A stretch of 64,000 nt of DNA, from the NCBI GenBank assembly GCA_965228575.1, contig CBDDHW010000061.1:1-64000 (forward strand), in the 5' to 3' direction. The position numbers were made by a program, and so were the translations under genes. Origin of the DNA: UBA11612 sp965228575. GTDB lineage: Bacteria > Pseudomonadota > Alphaproteobacteria > Rhodospirillales > Rhodospirillaceae. How positions within the stretch are numbered: position 1 is the stretch's first letter; each line of letters opens with the position of its first letter. The notes below the pieces were generated by a model. The model did not search any database. It was not told the origin of the DNA and worked only from the letters and a program-made list of their open reading frames with translations. This document shows, piece by piece, positions 36,121 through 45,514 of the stretch.

Positions 36121-37347
36121 ATGTCTGAATCGAACATCAGTGAAAAAAGTGTATCTAGTGATCCGAGCACAGATCCAATCTCAGGCGCTTCTGCCACCGA
36201 TGTAAGAGAAGAAGCGACTGCGATAGCCTTAACATCCAGCGTGGGCACTCTTCTGTGTGCAACACGCATGCGATTAGGGCGTGATTTGCAGTTGGTCGCC
36301 CAACTTTTACATATTCGATACAGCTATCTTGTCGCTATTGAGGACGGTCGATATGAGGACCTGCCCGGACAAGCGTACGCTGTTGGGTTTGTGCGCGCTT
36401 ATGCTGATCATTTGGGTTTAGACGGCGCTGAGGTTGTTCGTAGATTCAAAGAAGAAAACGCCGGAATTAGTCAAAAAATTCCTTTTGAATTTCCGATTCC
36501 GACGCCGGATTCAGGAGTTCCTTCTGGGGCCCTACTTTTGCTAGCGGTTGTCTTCGGAATGATAGTTTACGGTTCGTGGTATTCGATTGCAGGATCGGAT
36601 AGAAGCGCAATTCAACTCATACAAGAAGTCCCCAATCGGTTAATGGCTCTGCTCGAAAACGGAATGCAGGGCCCAGCCGCTCCTGTGGAAAGGCCAGTGG
36701 ATCCAGAACAGATCGAAGCAACAGCTTTGGCCGATACTTCCGGGAGCAGCGAATTATCAAGTGCGCGGCCTGAAGATTCAGATCCGCCCGAAAGTGCTGA
36801 ATTGATTGAGGACACTGTCATATCTGACGAGGAGAGCATGGTGGACACGACATCGGGTAGCTCTTCTGTTGCTCCGATTCAACCTGAAAGCTCTCTCGAC
36901 GCAAATGAAGAACGGAATGTTTCGGACGCTAATTTGGAAGAGCTGCCGCCTTCTGAGAATACCGACGACGATGCGTCTGTGGGAGAGGAAGACCTAAACC
37001 CATCACCGGGCAATGAACGTGATGATGGTTCAGCAGGGTCAATTTCAGACGAAACCTTAGATAGTGGACAAACCGATGGGAGCTCCGGGTCAGTCGTCGA
37101 ACTTCGGGCGATATCTGATAGCTGGATTCAGCTTCGCGAGGGTAACAACTTGGTGTTGACCCGCCTCTTGCGTGAAGGAGAGACTTTTAGAGTGCCCGAA
37201 CAGGCCGGATTAACTCTTATGTCTGGAAACGCCGGTGGTTTGGAGGTCTTGGTGGACGGGGAGGTCATGGCGCCTTTGGGAGAAGAGGGAGCGATTGTGC
37301 GCGGGCTGCCAATAGACCCGCTACGTTCGTCCCGCTCGACCGACTAG
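36121..37347 (+). CDS. RodZ-like HTH membrane protein (DUF4115)
   Basis: 408 residues. Cytoplasmic Cro/C1-type HTH (about 42-100: LRMARDLQ-like region MRLGRDLQLVAQLLHIRYSYL), one membrane segment at about 136-154, a long acidic Ser/Glu/Asp linker and a C-terminal DUF4115 beta domain (ISDSWIQLREGNNLVLTR). This is the layout of RodZ, which links MreB to the cell-wall machinery. It stands before ispG, a frequent arrangement. Confidence 0.88.
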   Translation: MSESNISEKSVSSDPSTDPISGASATDVREEATAIALTSSVGTLLCATRMRLGRDLQLVAQLLHIRYSYLVAIEDGRYEDLPGQAYAVGFVRAYADHLGLDGAEVVRRFKEENAGISQKIPFEFPIPTPDSGVPSGALLLLAVVFGMIVYGSWYSIAGSDRSAIQLIQEVPNRLMALLENGMQGPAAPVERPVDPEQIEATALADTSGSSELSSARPEDSDPPESAELIEDTVISDEESMVDTTSGSSSVAPIQPESSLDANEERNVSDANLEELPPSENTDDDASVGEEDLNPSPGNERDDGSAGSISDETLDSGQTDGSSGSVVELRAISDSWIQLREGNNLVLTRLLREGETFRVPEQAGLTLMSGNAGGLEVLVDGEVMAPLGEEGAIVRGLPIDPLRSSRSTD

Positions 37348-37466
37348 GAAAAAGAGCTAGCCCCGTAGTCTTAGCTTGGCCTTTGGCTCAACTGAAAAAT
37401 TAAGGTATAAGCCGCTATCTGAGATCCTGCCCTTGCGGCGTCACTACGCCAGAAAACGAGAGAATT

Positions 37467-38606
37467 ATGAGCCTGCGTCCATATAGAGATATTTACCGCC
37501 GGAAATCTCGCAAAATTCATGTTGGCCAAGTTGGCGTTGGCGGTGATGCCCCGATTTCCGTTCAAACAATGACGAATACTTTGACCAGTGATGTGGCGGG
37601 AACGGTTTCTCAAATCAAGGCTGCTGAAAAAGCTGGCGTAGATATCGTGCGGGTTTCGTGTCCTGACGAAGACTCGACGGCGGCATTAAAAGAGATTGTC
37701 ACTCAAATTTCCGTGCCCGTGGTCGCGGATATTCACTTTCACTACAAACGCGCCATTGAAGCCGCGAAGTCTGGCGCAGCATGTTTGCGTATCAACCCCG
37801 GAAATATTGGGTCGGCCCAGCGTGTGAAAGATGTGGTGCAAGCGGCGAAGGATTACAATTGCTCTATGCGCATTGGCGTTAACGCCGGCAGCTTGGAGCG
37901 TCATTTACTCGAACGATATGGTGAGCCTTGTCCAGAAGCCATGGTTGAGAGCGCACTCGAGCATGCCAAAATTCTTGAGGACAATGATTTTAGAGAATTC
38001 AAAATTAGCGTGAAGGCATCTGATGTTTTTCTTGCTGTTGCAGCATATCAACACCTTGCTGATGCGTGCGACTATCCGTTGCATCTAGGAATTACAGAGG
38101 CTGGAGGATTGCGCGGCGGCACGGTTAAATCTGCCGTTGGTATTGGGTCACTGCTATGGGCAGGGATTGGAGATACTATTCGGGTGTCGCTGTCGGCGGA
38201 TCCTGTTGAGGAAGTTAAAGTTGGTTTCGATATATTGAAGACGTTGGATTTGCGGCATAGAGGCGTCCGGGTTGTTTCATGCCCGAGCTGCGCGCGGCAG
38301 GGCTTTAATGTGATAGAGACCGTTCAAATTTTAGAGGAGCGACTGGCCCATATTTCAACACCTGTTTCTTTGTCGATCATTGGTTGTGTGGTCAATGGAC
38401 CAGGAGAAGCACGTGAAACGGATGTTGGAATTACCGGTGGTGGAAGCGGCAGTCACAAAGTTTATTTGAATGGGGTAGCGGACCATAATATTCGCGATGA
38501 GGAAAAGCTAGACCATATTGTAAAAATGGTTGAGCAAAAGGCGGCCGAGATCGAGGCTCAAAAAGCCGCAAATTCGGATTCTGCTCAAACGCGCGCCGCT
38601 GAGTAA
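37467..38606 (+). CDS. ispG: 4-hydroxy-3-methylbut-2-enyl diphosphate synthase
   Basis: It performs the second-last step of the MEP isoprenoid pathway. 379 residues; TIM barrel VGGDAPISVQTMTNTLTSD and LRINPGNIGS, plus the [4Fe-4S] domain with Cys in VSCPSCARQGF and GCVVNGPGEA and a final Glu region. About 120 bases after the RodZ-like gene. Confidence 0.96.
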   Translation: MSLRPYRDIYRRKSRKIHVGQVGVGGDAPISVQTMTNTLTSDVAGTVSQIKAAEKAGVDIVRVSCPDEDSTAALKEIVTQISVPVVADIHFHYKRAIEAAKSGAACLRINPGNIGSAQRVKDVVQAAKDYNCSMRIGVNAGSLERHLLERYGEPCPEAMVESALEHAKILEDNDFREFKISVKASDVFLAVAAYQHLADACDYPLHLGITEAGGLRGGTVKSAVGIGSLLWAGIGDTIRVSLSADPVEEVKVGFDILKTLDLRHRGVRVVSCPSCARQGFNVIETVQILEERLAHISTPVSLSIIGCVVNGPGEARETDVGITGGGSGSHKVYLNGVADHNIRDEEKLDHIVKMVEQKAAEIEAQKAANSDSAQTRAAE

Positions 38607-38654
38607 CGGGCCGCAACGGCGTGCCTATGTTCTCGTAAGAAATAGGACTCTCCT

Positions 38655-39899
38655 GTGTCTAAACTCCAGCCCGTTCGAGGTACTCACGATTTATTATTTG
38701 CTGAAGCCTCTCGCCACCGTCACATAGAAACGGTCGCGCTCGAGACGGCTGAGCGGTATGGATTTCAAGAAGTCGCCACTCCGATTTTTGAGTTTACTGA
38801 GGTGTTTGCTCGGACCCTCGGCGAGACATCGGATATTGTCACGAAAGAAATGTATACCTTTGAGACAAAAGGAGGTGAAAGCATCACACTTCGTCCCGAA
38901 GGTACTGCTGGTATCGCGCGTGCCTTTATTTCAGGCGGGTTAGCACAGCAAACGCCGCTCAAGATGTTTTATCGAGGTCCCATGTTTCGCCATGAGCGGC
39001 CGCAAAAGGGACGTCAACGGCAATTTCATCAAATAGGTGCTGAACTCATAGGGGTGTCTAGCTCTCAAGCCGATGTGGAGATTATTTCCATGGGTCACCA
39101 CATTTTAGAAAATTTAGAGCTGACCGGTGACGTTGTGCTTGAGTTAAACTCCCTCGGGGATGCAGAAACACGCAGCGTTTATCGCGACACTCTGGTGGAG
39201 TTTTTATCGGCCAAGAAAGATAAATTGTCCGAAGAAAGTCAAAATCGGTTAACTCGCAATCCTTTGCGCATTCTTGATTCAAAGGATCCAGGTGATCGTG
39301 AGGTTCTCAAGGACGCGCCATTGCTTGGCGAGTATCTGAATGAAGAATCTCAGGCGTTTTTTGCGGCTGTTCAGGATGGCCTGTCTCGGCTTGGGGTCTC
39401 CTTTGTTATTAACCCGGCTCTCGTGCGCGGATTGGACTATTACGGTCACACAGCCTTTGAATTTACTACGAACGCGCTGGGGTCGCAGAGCGCCGTCATG
39501 GCTGGCGGCCGATACGACACGTTGATCGAGCAAATGGGCGGTCCACCGACCCCCGGTATCGGATGGGCGGCTGGCATCGAGCGGCTTGCAATGTTACTGC
39601 CAGACAATGCGAAGAAAAAAAAGTCCGTTGCGATCATTCCGATGGGTGAGGAGCATGAGTCAATTGTTCAAATCGTTGCAAAGAAGTTGCGTTACGCCGG
39701 TTACAATGTTGACGTGGGTTACAGCGGCAATGTTGGAAAGCGCATGAAACGGGCCGATAAAATTAATGCGGCGGTCGCCGTTATAATTGGGGATGACGAA
39801 GTCCAAAACCAAAGCGTCACCGTGAAAAACTTAGAAAGCGGTGAGCAAAAAACCATTAAGCATACGCAGCTTGTCGAATATCTCGATTTGCTAAAATGA
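38655..39899 (+). CDS. hisS: Histidyl-tRNA synthetase
   Basis: Class II synthetase of 414 residues; GTG start with AGGA upstream. Motifs: LQPVRGTHDLLF, FEFTEVFART, RPEGTAGIARAF (motif 2), FYRGPMFRHERPQKGRQRQFHQ, LVRGLDYY and MAGGRYDTL (HisA/B), and the C-terminal anticodon-binding domain. The stop overlaps prfA (ATGA), so the two are translationally coupled. Confidence 0.96.
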   Translation: MSKLQPVRGTHDLLFAEASRHRHIETVALETAERYGFQEVATPIFEFTEVFARTLGETSDIVTKEMYTFETKGGESITLRPEGTAGIARAFISGGLAQQTPLKMFYRGPMFRHERPQKGRQRQFHQIGAELIGVSSSQADVEIISMGHHILENLELTGDVVLELNSLGDAETRSVYRDTLVEFLSAKKDKLSEESQNRLTRNPLRILDSKDPGDREVLKDAPLLGEYLNEESQAFFAAVQDGLSRLGVSFVINPALVRGLDYYGHTAFEFTTNALGSQSAVMAGGRYDTLIEQMGGPPTPGIGWAAGIERLAMLLPDNAKKKKSVAIIPMGEEHESIVQIVAKKLRYAGYNVDVGYSGNVGKRMKRADKINAAVAVIIGDDEVQNQSVTVKNLESGEQKTIKHTQLVEYLDLLK

Positions 39900-40960
39900 A
39901 CTTCGATGAAAACCTAAATAAGTTACTCGCTCGCTATGACGAGTTGCAGGCTCTAATGAACGAGGCGGATGCGGGTAGTAAGTTCGCTCAGTTGGGAAAA
40001 GAATTCGCCGAGCTGGAACCTGTTGTTCAACAGATTCTCGATTTGCGGCGTATTGGCCAAGAGCTGGAGGACGCGAAGGCTCTGATTGACGCAGGCGATC
40101 CAGAGATGCGCGCTCTTGCGGAAGATGAGGTGCGACAGCTCAAGTCCGTGTTCGAAGAACAAGAGGAAAGAGTTCGAATAGCCTTAATCCCAAAGGATGA
40201 AGCGGATGCGAAAAACGCCATCCTTGAGGTAAGAGCAGGTACAGGAGGAGAAGAGGCAGCTTTGTTCGCTGCTGACCTATTTCGAATGTACGAGCGTTAT
40301 GCGGCCCGGAAAGGGTGGAAGTTTGAGGTGATGGACGTCAGCGAAACAGGGATCGGTGGTTTTAAGGAGGCGGTGGCAAACATCACTGGCCGAAACGTCT
40401 TCGAGCGGCTCAAGTTCGAGTCTGGAGTGCATCGCGTGCAGCGTGTGCCCGATACCGAGGCGAGCGGAAGGATTCATACGTCGGCGGCGACTGTTGCTGT
40501 TATGCCTGAGGCCGAAGAGGTCGACGTTCAAGTGAATGCCGATGACTTGCGTGTTGACACTTACCGGGCGCAGGGAGCCGGAGGGCAACATGTCAATAAG
40601 ACAGATAGCGCGGTTCGCATTACCCACGCGCCAAGCGGAATCGTCGTGCAATGTCAGGACGAAAAGTCCCAACATAAAAACAGAGCCAAAGCTATGAAGA
40701 TGCTCTTGGCCAAGCTTTATGATGTGCAGCGCCAAGAGCTAGATTCAAAGAGAGCTGCAGATCGACGCAGCCAAGTGGGTTCTGGAGATCGATCCGAACG
40801 CATACGTACGTATAACTTTCCTCAATCCAGGGTAACAGACCATAGAATCAACTTAACGTTATATTCCTTAGACGAAGTTATAAGTGGTGTTGGATTGGAT
40901 GAACTTATCGACGCACTGACCGCCGAGGATCAGGCCGCAAAAATGACGGCCATGAACTAA
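39896..40960 (+). CDS. prfA: Peptide chain release factor 1
   Basis: It reads UAA and UAG stop codons. 354 residues with the GGQ loop (RAQGAGGQHVNKTDSAVRITH, the methylated Gln) and the codon-recognition region around HRVQRVPDTEASGRIHTS, with VQCQDEKSQHKNRAKA after it. Starts within the hisS stop and ends one base before prmC. Confidence 0.97.
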   Translation: MNFDENLNKLLARYDELQALMNEADAGSKFAQLGKEFAELEPVVQQILDLRRIGQELEDAKALIDAGDPEMRALAEDEVRQLKSVFEEQEERVRIALIPKDEADAKNAILEVRAGTGGEEAALFAADLFRMYERYAARKGWKFEVMDVSETGIGGFKEAVANITGRNVFERLKFESGVHRVQRVPDTEASGRIHTSAATVAVMPEAEEVDVQVNADDLRVDTYRAQGAGGQHVNKTDSAVRITHAPSGIVVQCQDEKSQHKNRAKAMKMLLAKLYDVQRQELDSKRAADRRSQVGSGDRSERIRTYNFPQSRVTDHRINLTLYSLDEVISGVGLDELIDALTAEDQAAKMTAMN

Positions 40961-41845
40961 ATGCATTCTCCAGCCCAAAGTTATGACCAAGACTTTGCCA
41001 CTGTCGGTCTTTTTTTGAACGAAATCGCAAAACGTTTCGATACGGCCGGGATCGAGACTTCTAGGCTTGATGCGCGGGTATTGATCTCTCACGTCCTTCG
41101 AACAGAGCCGAGCCAGTTATTTACGCGATCGAATGATCCTATCGATTTTGCGTCGAAGGAAAAAATTTGTGCGTTGGTCGAAAGGCGGCTTGCAAAAGAG
41201 CCGGTGTCCCGAATTATAGGTAAGAGAGATTTCTGGGGACTTACCTTCGAGCTCAATGCCGACATACTTGATCCCCGCCCAGACACTGAGACCGTGGTTG
41301 CGGCCGTGCTGCAATTGAAAACGGAGTTTGGAGATCGGCCGGTAAGAATATTGGATCTTGGAACCGGCTCGGGATGTATCTTACTTGCTCTACTTCACGA
41401 GTGGCCGGCAGCAACGGGCACGGGAGCGGATATTAGCGTCGGTGCTGTGGCGGCTGCGACTTCGAATGCTCGCAACCTTCGGCTAGATGACCGCGCGACA
41501 TTTGTGGTGAGTGACTGGGCTGAGTGCATAAATAAAGAATTTGATATCGTGGTGTGCAATCCACCTTATATCGCTGAGAACGACCGCAGAGCATTGCCCG
41601 AAGATGTTGAGCGGTATGATCCATCCATCGCGCTATTTGGTGGGCCCGACGGACTATCTGCCTATCGTGACCTGATTTCCGCGGTGCGCAGGGTCGTCAA
41701 ACCTAATGGGTTCCTGGCTTTGGAATTGGGTGCAACCCAAGCTGACGCTGTCGGTAAAATGCTGCCACCGGCCGGCTTCAAAAGCTACAAGTGTCACCGC
41801 GATTTGGCGGGAGTTGAGCGTTGCATCGTGGGCCGCGCCGTCTAG
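40961..41845 (+). CDS. prmC: Release factor glutamine methyltransferase
   Basis: It methylates the Gln of the GGQ loop in release factors; its target prfA is the adjacent gene. 294 residues with ISRIIGKRDFWG-like SRIIGKRDFWGL, ILDLGTGSGCILLALL (SAM) and the catalytic NPPY (VVCNPPYIAEND). Confidence 0.96.
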   Translation: MHSPAQSYDQDFATVGLFLNEIAKRFDTAGIETSRLDARVLISHVLRTEPSQLFTRSNDPIDFASKEKICALVERRLAKEPVSRIIGKRDFWGLTFELNADILDPRPDTETVVAAVLQLKTEFGDRPVRILDLGTGSGCILLALLHEWPAATGTGADISVGAVAAATSNARNLRLDDRATFVVSDWAECINKEFDIVVCNPPYIAENDRRALPEDVERYDPSIALFGGPDGLSAYRDLISAVRRVVKPNGFLALELGATQADAVGKMLPPAGFKSYKCHRDLAGVERCIVGRAV

Positions 41846-42126
41846 GGCAAAAAAAACAGCCGACTTTTTTAAAAAAGGTGTTGGAAAAAGAAGTGAAGCT
41901 GAATACCATCAAATCGTTAGGGCGAGGGCCTAAACAGCGTTGCCTAATGATAGTGGCGAGGTCATTGACCACGGCTGTGGCGTTCGCAAATGAGAAGCGG
42001 TCTAAGGGCCGCTTTGTGAGCAACCCCCAAAACATGGAGTGTCGTTGCGGCTAGTTTGCCGCACTGCAGGCGGAGAGTAGTTGAATCTCAGGTGGGGATT
42101 GGGTTCAGAAGGCTCAGTTTTTTTGA
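41846..42126. other. 281-base gap between prmC and the DUF4167 gene
   Basis: Begins with A- and T-rich runs, includes a short hairpin (GCGGTC/GGCCGC region near 42000) and ends with CAG followed by seven T just before the next start. Open frames here are not convincing. A small RNA or leader is possible but I cannot assign one. Confidence 0.25.
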
Positions 42127-42732
42127 ATGAATAAACAAAATAATATGAAGGGCCGCCAGCGCGGTCGCTCTGGTGGAAAGTCGCGCTCTCAAGGGGGGCG
42201 TAATTCTAACTACGATGGCGGCAATAATAACCGCATGCGGGGCAACGCTCAGCAACTCATGGATAAATATTTGGCGATGGCACGTGATGCGGCGTCAGGT
42301 GGTGATCGAGTTCTAGCGGAGAACTATTATCAACACGCTGATCACTATTACCGTGTTGTAAATGCGCGGCTCGAGCAGCAGGGCGGGCGCCGTTCACAAA
42401 ATGAAGACCGTGGCAGCCAGCAAACTCAGGGTAATGGACAGGATACTCGGACCGACCGGGGGGATAAATCAGCATCTCAAGGTAATTCGGACTCTTCTCA
42501 AAACACGTCTGAGCAATCGACTGGCGCGGCGAAAAGGAAATCAGAATCGCCTGCGCCAGATGCTGACATTGGATTGCCACCGGGATTACTTGAGGCTGCC
42601 CCTTCGGCAGAAGCCGAAAATGGTTCTGGAGCTGCCGCTAGCGATGCTGAAAAACCCAATCGCACCCGTCAACCAACCCGGAAACGTCGTGGTCGAGCAG
42701 AAAAACCGGCAGCGGCTGCTGCAGGCGAGTAG
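42127..42732 (+). CDS. DUF4167 protein (alphaproteobacterial RNA-binding-like)
   Basis: 201 residues. A Gly/Arg/Asn-rich N-terminus (KGRQRGRSGGKSRSQGG), the conserved core GNAQQLMDKYLAMARDA with ENYYQHADHYYRVVNA, then a low-complexity tail ending with basic residues. The composition suggests nucleic-acid binding. The family is typical of alphaproteobacteria and often sits between prmC and clpB, as here. Confidence 0.88.
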   Translation: MNKQNNMKGRQRGRSGGKSRSQGGRNSNYDGGNNNRMRGNAQQLMDKYLAMARDAASGGDRVLAENYYQHADHYYRVVNARLEQQGGRRSQNEDRGSQQTQGNGQDTRTDRGDKSASQGNSDSSQNTSEQSTGAAKRKSESPAPDADIGLPPGLLEAAPSAEAENGSGAAASDAEKPNRTRQPTRKRRGRAEKPAAAAAGE

Positions 42733-42823
42733 GGCGGTTTGACAGCCACTTTAAGCCTATTTGATATTCATTCTCATATTGTCTGTGATTATTGTTCGCA
42801 CCCTCTTGCGCCTTAGTCTTATC

Positions 42824-42850
42824 CTTCCAATATTTTAAGCACCCCTACAT
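42824..42850 (+). promoter_or_regulatory. Possible heat-shock (sigma32-like) promoter of clpB
   Basis: CTTCCA at 42824-42829, a 12-base spacer and CCCCTACAT at 42842-42850 loosely follow the sigma32 pattern CTTGAA/CCCCAT; clpB is a usual member of that regulon. The match is imperfect. Confidence 0.3.
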
Positions 42851-42907
42851 AGAAAGCTTCACTCGATATTTGAGTTGTGAGCACTGTCGTTCTTCGAGGG
42901 TTTGAGA

Positions 42908-45505
42908 ATGGATCTAGAAAAATTTACCGACCGCGCAAAAGGGTTTCTGCAAGCGTCGCAAACGATTGCCTTGCGCGATAACCATCAACAGGTTGTACCA
43001 GAACACCTATTGAAGGCCTTGCTCGACGATAAAGAAGGGCTAGCCGCACAACTTATTTCTGCGGCGAGCGGTGATTCAGCGAAAGCGCTAAAAGCTACGG
43101 AAGCGGAACTGGCTAAACTACCGAAAGTTGAAGGTGCCGGTGCTCAAATGTATTTTTCGCAGGATTTAACACGCATGTTGGATCAGGCGGCGCAAGCCGC
43201 CGATAAAGCGGGCGATTCCTTTGTGACGGCCGAGTATATGCTGCTTGCGCTCGCCACGACAAAGAGCGGGTCTACTGGTCGGATACTGAAGGATGCCGGT
43301 GTAACGCCCATCGCGTTGGGTGCCGCAATTCGCGAACTCCGCAAAGGCCGCAACGCGGATAGTGCAAACGCTGAGAACCAATACGATGCGCTCAAGAAAT
43401 ATACACGCGATCTAACGGCAGCCGCGCGTGATGGCAGCCTTGATCCCGTCATCGGACGGGATGAAGAGATCAGACGCGCTATCCAAGTGCTATCACGCCG
43501 AACAAAAAACAACCCCGTTCTTATTGGAGAGCCGGGAGTTGGGAAAACCGCCATCGTTGAAGGCCTAGCGCTTAGAATTGTAGATGGAGATGTGCCTGAA
43601 AGTTTGCGTGATAAACAGCTTCTGACATTGGATCTAGGCGCTTTAATTGCTGGTGCTAAATTTCGCGGAGAATTCGAAGAGCGATTGAAGGCCGTACTCA
43701 ACGATGTTTCTGCCGCAGCCGGTCAAATCATTCTCTTTGTCGATGAAATGCACACCTTGGTTGGGGCCGGTGCTGCAGAGGGGTCAATGGATGCGTCCAA
43801 TCTCTTGAAACCAGCGCTAGCGCGCGGGGAATTGCACTGCGTCGGGGCTACGACGCTCAACGAGTACCGGAAATATGTCGAGAAGGATGCGGCTTTGGCA
43901 CGCAGATTCCAACCTGTATTTGTTAGCGAGCCGACGGTCGAAGATAGTATATCTATATTGCGCGGCATTAAGGAAAAATACGAACTGCATCACGGCGTGC
44001 GAATTTCTGACAGTGCATTGGTTGCTGCGGCCACTCTTTCAAATCGCTACATTACCGACCGTTTTCTCCCAGACAAAGCGATTGATCTGATGGACGAGTC
44101 ATCCAGCCGTGTGCGGATGCAGGTGGACTCTAAACCCGAGGAATTGGATGAACTGGATCGGCGCATAGTTCAGTTAAAGATCGAACGTGAAGCTCTGAAA
44201 AAAGAGAAGGACGAGGCGTCAAGAGATCGGTTGGAGAAACTTCAAAGCGAGTTATCACAGCTTGAAGGGGAGGCCGCGGATCTAACCGGACGTTGGCAAG
44301 CGGAGAAAGCAAAACTCGCAGGATCGAACAAAATAAAAGAAGAAATTGATCATGCACGGTCAGAGCTGGAGCAATGTTTGCGCCGAAGTGAATATGACCG
44401 AGCTGGTCAACTTCAGCATCAAATTATTCCCGAATTAGAGCGACAGCTAAAAGCTGCTGAAAGCTCGGATAGCGGTAATGATGGCATGGTTGCCGAGGAG
44501 GTTACGCCTGAGCATATTGCAGCGGTCGTATCGCGCTGGACGGGCATTCCCGTCACCAAAATGCTCGAAGGCGAGCGCGAGAAACTTCTGCACATGGAAG
44601 AAGAGTTGGGTCGTCGCGTGGTTGGTCAAAAAGAGGCTATCGAGGCTGTATCTAATTCAGTCCGCCGTTCGCGCGCGGGACTGCAAGACCCGAACCGACC
44701 GATGGGCTCGTTCCTTTTTCTTGGGCCCACGGGGGTCGGGAAGACCGAGCTTACAAAAGCACTGGCCGAGTTCTTGTTTGACGATGAAGCCGCGATGGTG
44801 CGTATCGACATGTCGGAGTTTATGGAAAAGCATGCTGTTGCCCGCCTTATTGGCGCTCCTCCGGGTTATGTGGGATACGAAGAAGGCGGGTCGCTAACTG
44901 AAGCAGTGCGACGTCGCCCCTATCAGGTTGTATTGTTTGACGAAGTCGAAAAAGCGCATCCAGATGTGTTTAATGTGTTGTTGCAGGTTCTTGATGACGG
45001 CCGGCTTACGGATGGACAGGGCCGCACGGTCGATTTCAAAAATACGCTCATTATCCTCACTTCAAATTTAGGTGCCGACATTCTCGCTAATCAAGTCGAG
45101 GGTGAAGACTCGAGTGCGGTTCGCGAACAAGTCATGTCAGTTGTGCGCGCATCGTTTAGGCCAGAATTTCTAAATAGGCTGGATGAAGTGTTGTTGTTCC
45201 ACCGGCTGTTTAAAGACCAAATGACGAGCATCGTAGATATTCAAATGGACCATGTGACAAAGCGCCTTGAAGAGCGTGGTATCACTCTAAGTTTAGATGA
45301 AAATGCACGCGCCTGGTTGGCTGAACGCGGATACGACGCAATCTACGGTGCGCGACCGCTCAAGAGAGTTATCCAGAGAAATTTGGAAAATCCTCTCGCT
45401 GTGGCAGTTCTTGATGGCAGTATCGGTGACGGGACAACCGTTGAAGTGTCGGCAGATGAGAGTGGTATTATTGTAAATGGCGAGAAAATAAAGGTTGCCG
45501 CTTAA
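42908..45505 (+). CDS. clpB: ATP-dependent chaperone ClpB (disaggregase)
   Basis: 865 residues from ATG 42908 (GAGG upstream; a TTG at 42902 is less likely). Clp N-domain (1-145), first AAA+ with Walker A GEPGVGKTA, a coiled-coil middle domain (about 395-520) that sets ClpB apart from ClpA, second AAA+ with GPTGVGKTEL and the C-terminal D2-small domain. Works with DnaK to resolve aggregates. Convergent with the M23 gene (9 bases). Confidence 0.96.
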   Translation: MDLEKFTDRAKGFLQASQTIALRDNHQQVVPEHLLKALLDDKEGLAAQLISAASGDSAKALKATEAELAKLPKVEGAGAQMYFSQDLTRMLDQAAQAADKAGDSFVTAEYMLLALATTKSGSTGRILKDAGVTPIALGAAIRELRKGRNADSANAENQYDALKKYTRDLTAAARDGSLDPVIGRDEEIRRAIQVLSRRTKNNPVLIGEPGVGKTAIVEGLALRIVDGDVPESLRDKQLLTLDLGALIAGAKFRGEFEERLKAVLNDVSAAAGQIILFVDEMHTLVGAGAAEGSMDASNLLKPALARGELHCVGATTLNEYRKYVEKDAALARRFQPVFVSEPTVEDSISILRGIKEKYELHHGVRISDSALVAAATLSNRYITDRFLPDKAIDLMDESSSRVRMQVDSKPEELDELDRRIVQLKIEREALKKEKDEASRDRLEKLQSELSQLEGEAADLTGRWQAEKAKLAGSNKIKEEIDHARSELEQCLRRSEYDRAGQLQHQIIPELERQLKAAESSDSGNDGMVAEEVTPEHIAAVVSRWTGIPVTKMLEGEREKLLHMEEELGRRVVGQKEAIEAVSNSVRRSRAGLQDPNRPMGSFLFLGPTGVGKTELTKALAEFLFDDEAAMVRIDMSEFMEKHAVARLIGAPPGYVGYEEGGSLTEAVRRRPYQVVLFDEVEKAHPDVFNVLLQVLDDGRLTDGQGRTVDFKNTLIILTSNLGADILANQVEGEDSSAVREQVMSVVRASFRPEFLNRLDEVLLFHRLFKDQMTSIVDIQMDHVTKRLEERGITLSLDENARAWLAERGYDAIYGARPLKRVIQRNLENPLAVAVLDGSIGDGTTVEVSADESGIIVNGEKIKVAA

Positions 45506-45514
45506 GCGCGAGAT

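Noticed and set aside
41821..42054. Open frame of 77 codons after prmC
   Set aside because: Lys-rich low-complexity start overlapping the prmC end, no ribosome site, no family resemblance.
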